From Candidatus Aminicenantota bacterium (GTDB lineage: Bacteria > Acidobacteriota > Aminicenantia > Aminicenantales > Aminicenantaceae): a stretch of DNA of 16,209 nt. Both the position numbers and the translations under genes were made by a program. This document shows, one piece after another, positions 15,453 to 16,209 of the stretch. Below the pieces are notes generated by a model that worked only from the letters and a program-made list of their open reading frames with translations, made no database searches and had not been told where the DNA came from. Location of the stretch: the NCBI GenBank assembly GCA_030627155.1, contig DAOUSP010000011.1:1-16209 (forward strand). The letters are read 5' to 3'. Within the stretch, counting starts at the first letter, position 1, and each line of letters begins with the position of its first letter.

Positions 15453-16209
15453 ATGTATAAAAAAACTGCCAAAGAGAAAGTACGTCATTTGCTGAAGGAT
15501 TTAAATCCTGGCCAAAAAGAGTCTGTTATCCATGAAAAAGGCCCTCTTCTCATTATTGCTGGAGCAGGGACTGGTAAAACAAAAGTCATAACGCATCGCA
15601 TTGCTTACCTTATTGCCTCAAAATTAGCGAAACCGGAAGAAATTCTCGCCGTCACTTTTACTGAGAAAGCAGCAAATGAGATGGAAGAACGAGTAGATGT
15701 ATTGATTCCTTACAGCTATTCTTTTGTTGAGATAAGCACATTCAATTCTTTTGGTGAAAGGGTATTAAGAAATTACGGCCATGAGATTGGTTATTCTCCT
15801 GATTTTCAGCTTTTGGATGAAGTAGAACAGGTAATTTTTTTCCAACAACACCTTTTTCATTTCCCCTTGAATTACTACCGCCCTCTAAGCTCTCCTACAA
15901 GGTATATTCAAGAGTTGTTGTCTACAGTGAAAAGGTTAAAACAGGAAGATATTACCCCTGAGGAATATTTAGATTATTCTCAAGCATTAATGAAGAAAGC
16001 CTCTGATGAGATTGAAGAAGAGTGTGCGCAGAAACATTTCGAAATGGCTCAGGTATATAAAAAATACCAGGATTTATTAAAAAGGGAAGGAAAGATAGAT
16101 TTCGAAGACCAAGTTTGCCTTGTTGTGAAACTTTTCAGGAAAAGGCCATCTGTGCTGAGGGAGTTCCAGAATAAATATAAATATATATTGGTGGATGAAT
16201 TTCAGGATA
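15453..16209 (+). CDS. UvrD/Rep-family DNA helicase, N-terminal part
   Basis: The first 252 residues of a superfamily 1A helicase, cut by the right edge of the window. Visible motifs are the Q-motif LNPGQKESV (residues 17-25), Walker A AGAGTGKT (36-43), motif Ia AVTFTEKAANEMEERV (66-81), motif Ib STFNSFGERVL (95-105), DFEDQ ahead of motif II, and the Walker B VDEFQD at the very end. Such enzymes unwind DNA with 3'-5' polarity in repair or recombination. The start ATG at 15453 follows an in-frame TGA at 15447-15449, so it is the first possible ATG. No Shine-Dalgarno is visible. It begins 24 bp after the FtsB-like gene and is probably in the same transcript. Whether it is UvrD, PcrA or an AddA-like nuclease-helicase needs the missing C-terminus. 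Confidence 0.93.
   Translation, partial: MYKKTAKEKVRHLLKDLNPGQKESVIHEKGPLLIIAGAGTGKTKVITHRIAYLIASKLAKPEEILAVTFTEKAANEMEERVDVLIPYSYSFVEISTFNSFGERVLRNYGHEIGYSPDFQLLDEVEQVIFFQQHLFHFPLNYYRPLSSPTRYIQELLSTVKRLKQEDITPEEYLDYSQALMKKASDEIEEECAQKHFEMAQVYKKYQDLLKREGKIDFEDQVCLVVKLFRKRPSVLREFQNKYKYILVDEFQD

Overview
This is an AT-rich bacterial chromosome segment, roughly 40% GC or a little below by eye, with no rRNA, tRNA or CRISPR genes. An outer-membrane secretin, several lipoproteins and a type IV pilus alignment complex show a Gram-negative (diderm) cell. The mix of genes suggests an uncultured, deep-branching lineage related to Acidobacteriota, Aminicenantes or Desulfobacterota, but the window does not fix the phylum.

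Left part (1-6870, minus strand): an apparent eight-gene operon read right to left: coaD, pilM, pilN, pilO, pilP, pilQ and two lipoprotein genes. Spacing is very tight (ATGA overlaps at pilN/pilO and pilO/pilP, 1 bp gaps at pilM/pilN and pilP/pilQ). PilM (cytoplasmic, actin-like), PilN and PilO (inner membrane) and PilP (periplasm) form the alignment complex that links the pilus motor to the PilQ secretin. The two lipoproteins are probably envelope accessories. The last one seems to have lost a second Ig-like domain by frameshift. A candidate promoter lies just upstream of coaD.

Middle part (6818-13725): a divergent intergenic region, then a plus-strand exported protein-L-isoaspartate methyltransferase whose 3' end overlaps a convergent minus-strand gene by 57 bp. 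That gene is a large spermidine-synthase-like membrane protein that looks broken twice: a frameshift at a T6 tract, and ATA where a start codon is expected after a good Shine-Dalgarno. Next comes a 954-residue MMPL/RND-type exporter. This block is bracketed by two inverted copies of a short intergenic sequence (6990-7023 and 13476-13511). The right copy is one end of a 150-bp MITE-like element with 24-bp terminal inverted repeats and a perfect 9-bp target duplication (13461-13628).

Right part (13726-16209, plus strand): a phosphohexomutase, an FtsB/DivIC-like cell-division protein and the N-terminal 252 residues of a UvrD/Rep helicase cut by the window edge. They look co-transcribed.

No clearly new defence or metabolic system is visible. 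The most unusual items are the MITE-like element and its inverted relative, the doubly damaged membrane synthase gene, the exported isoaspartate methyltransferase, and a phosphohexomutase lacking the histidine that normally follows the catalytic serine.
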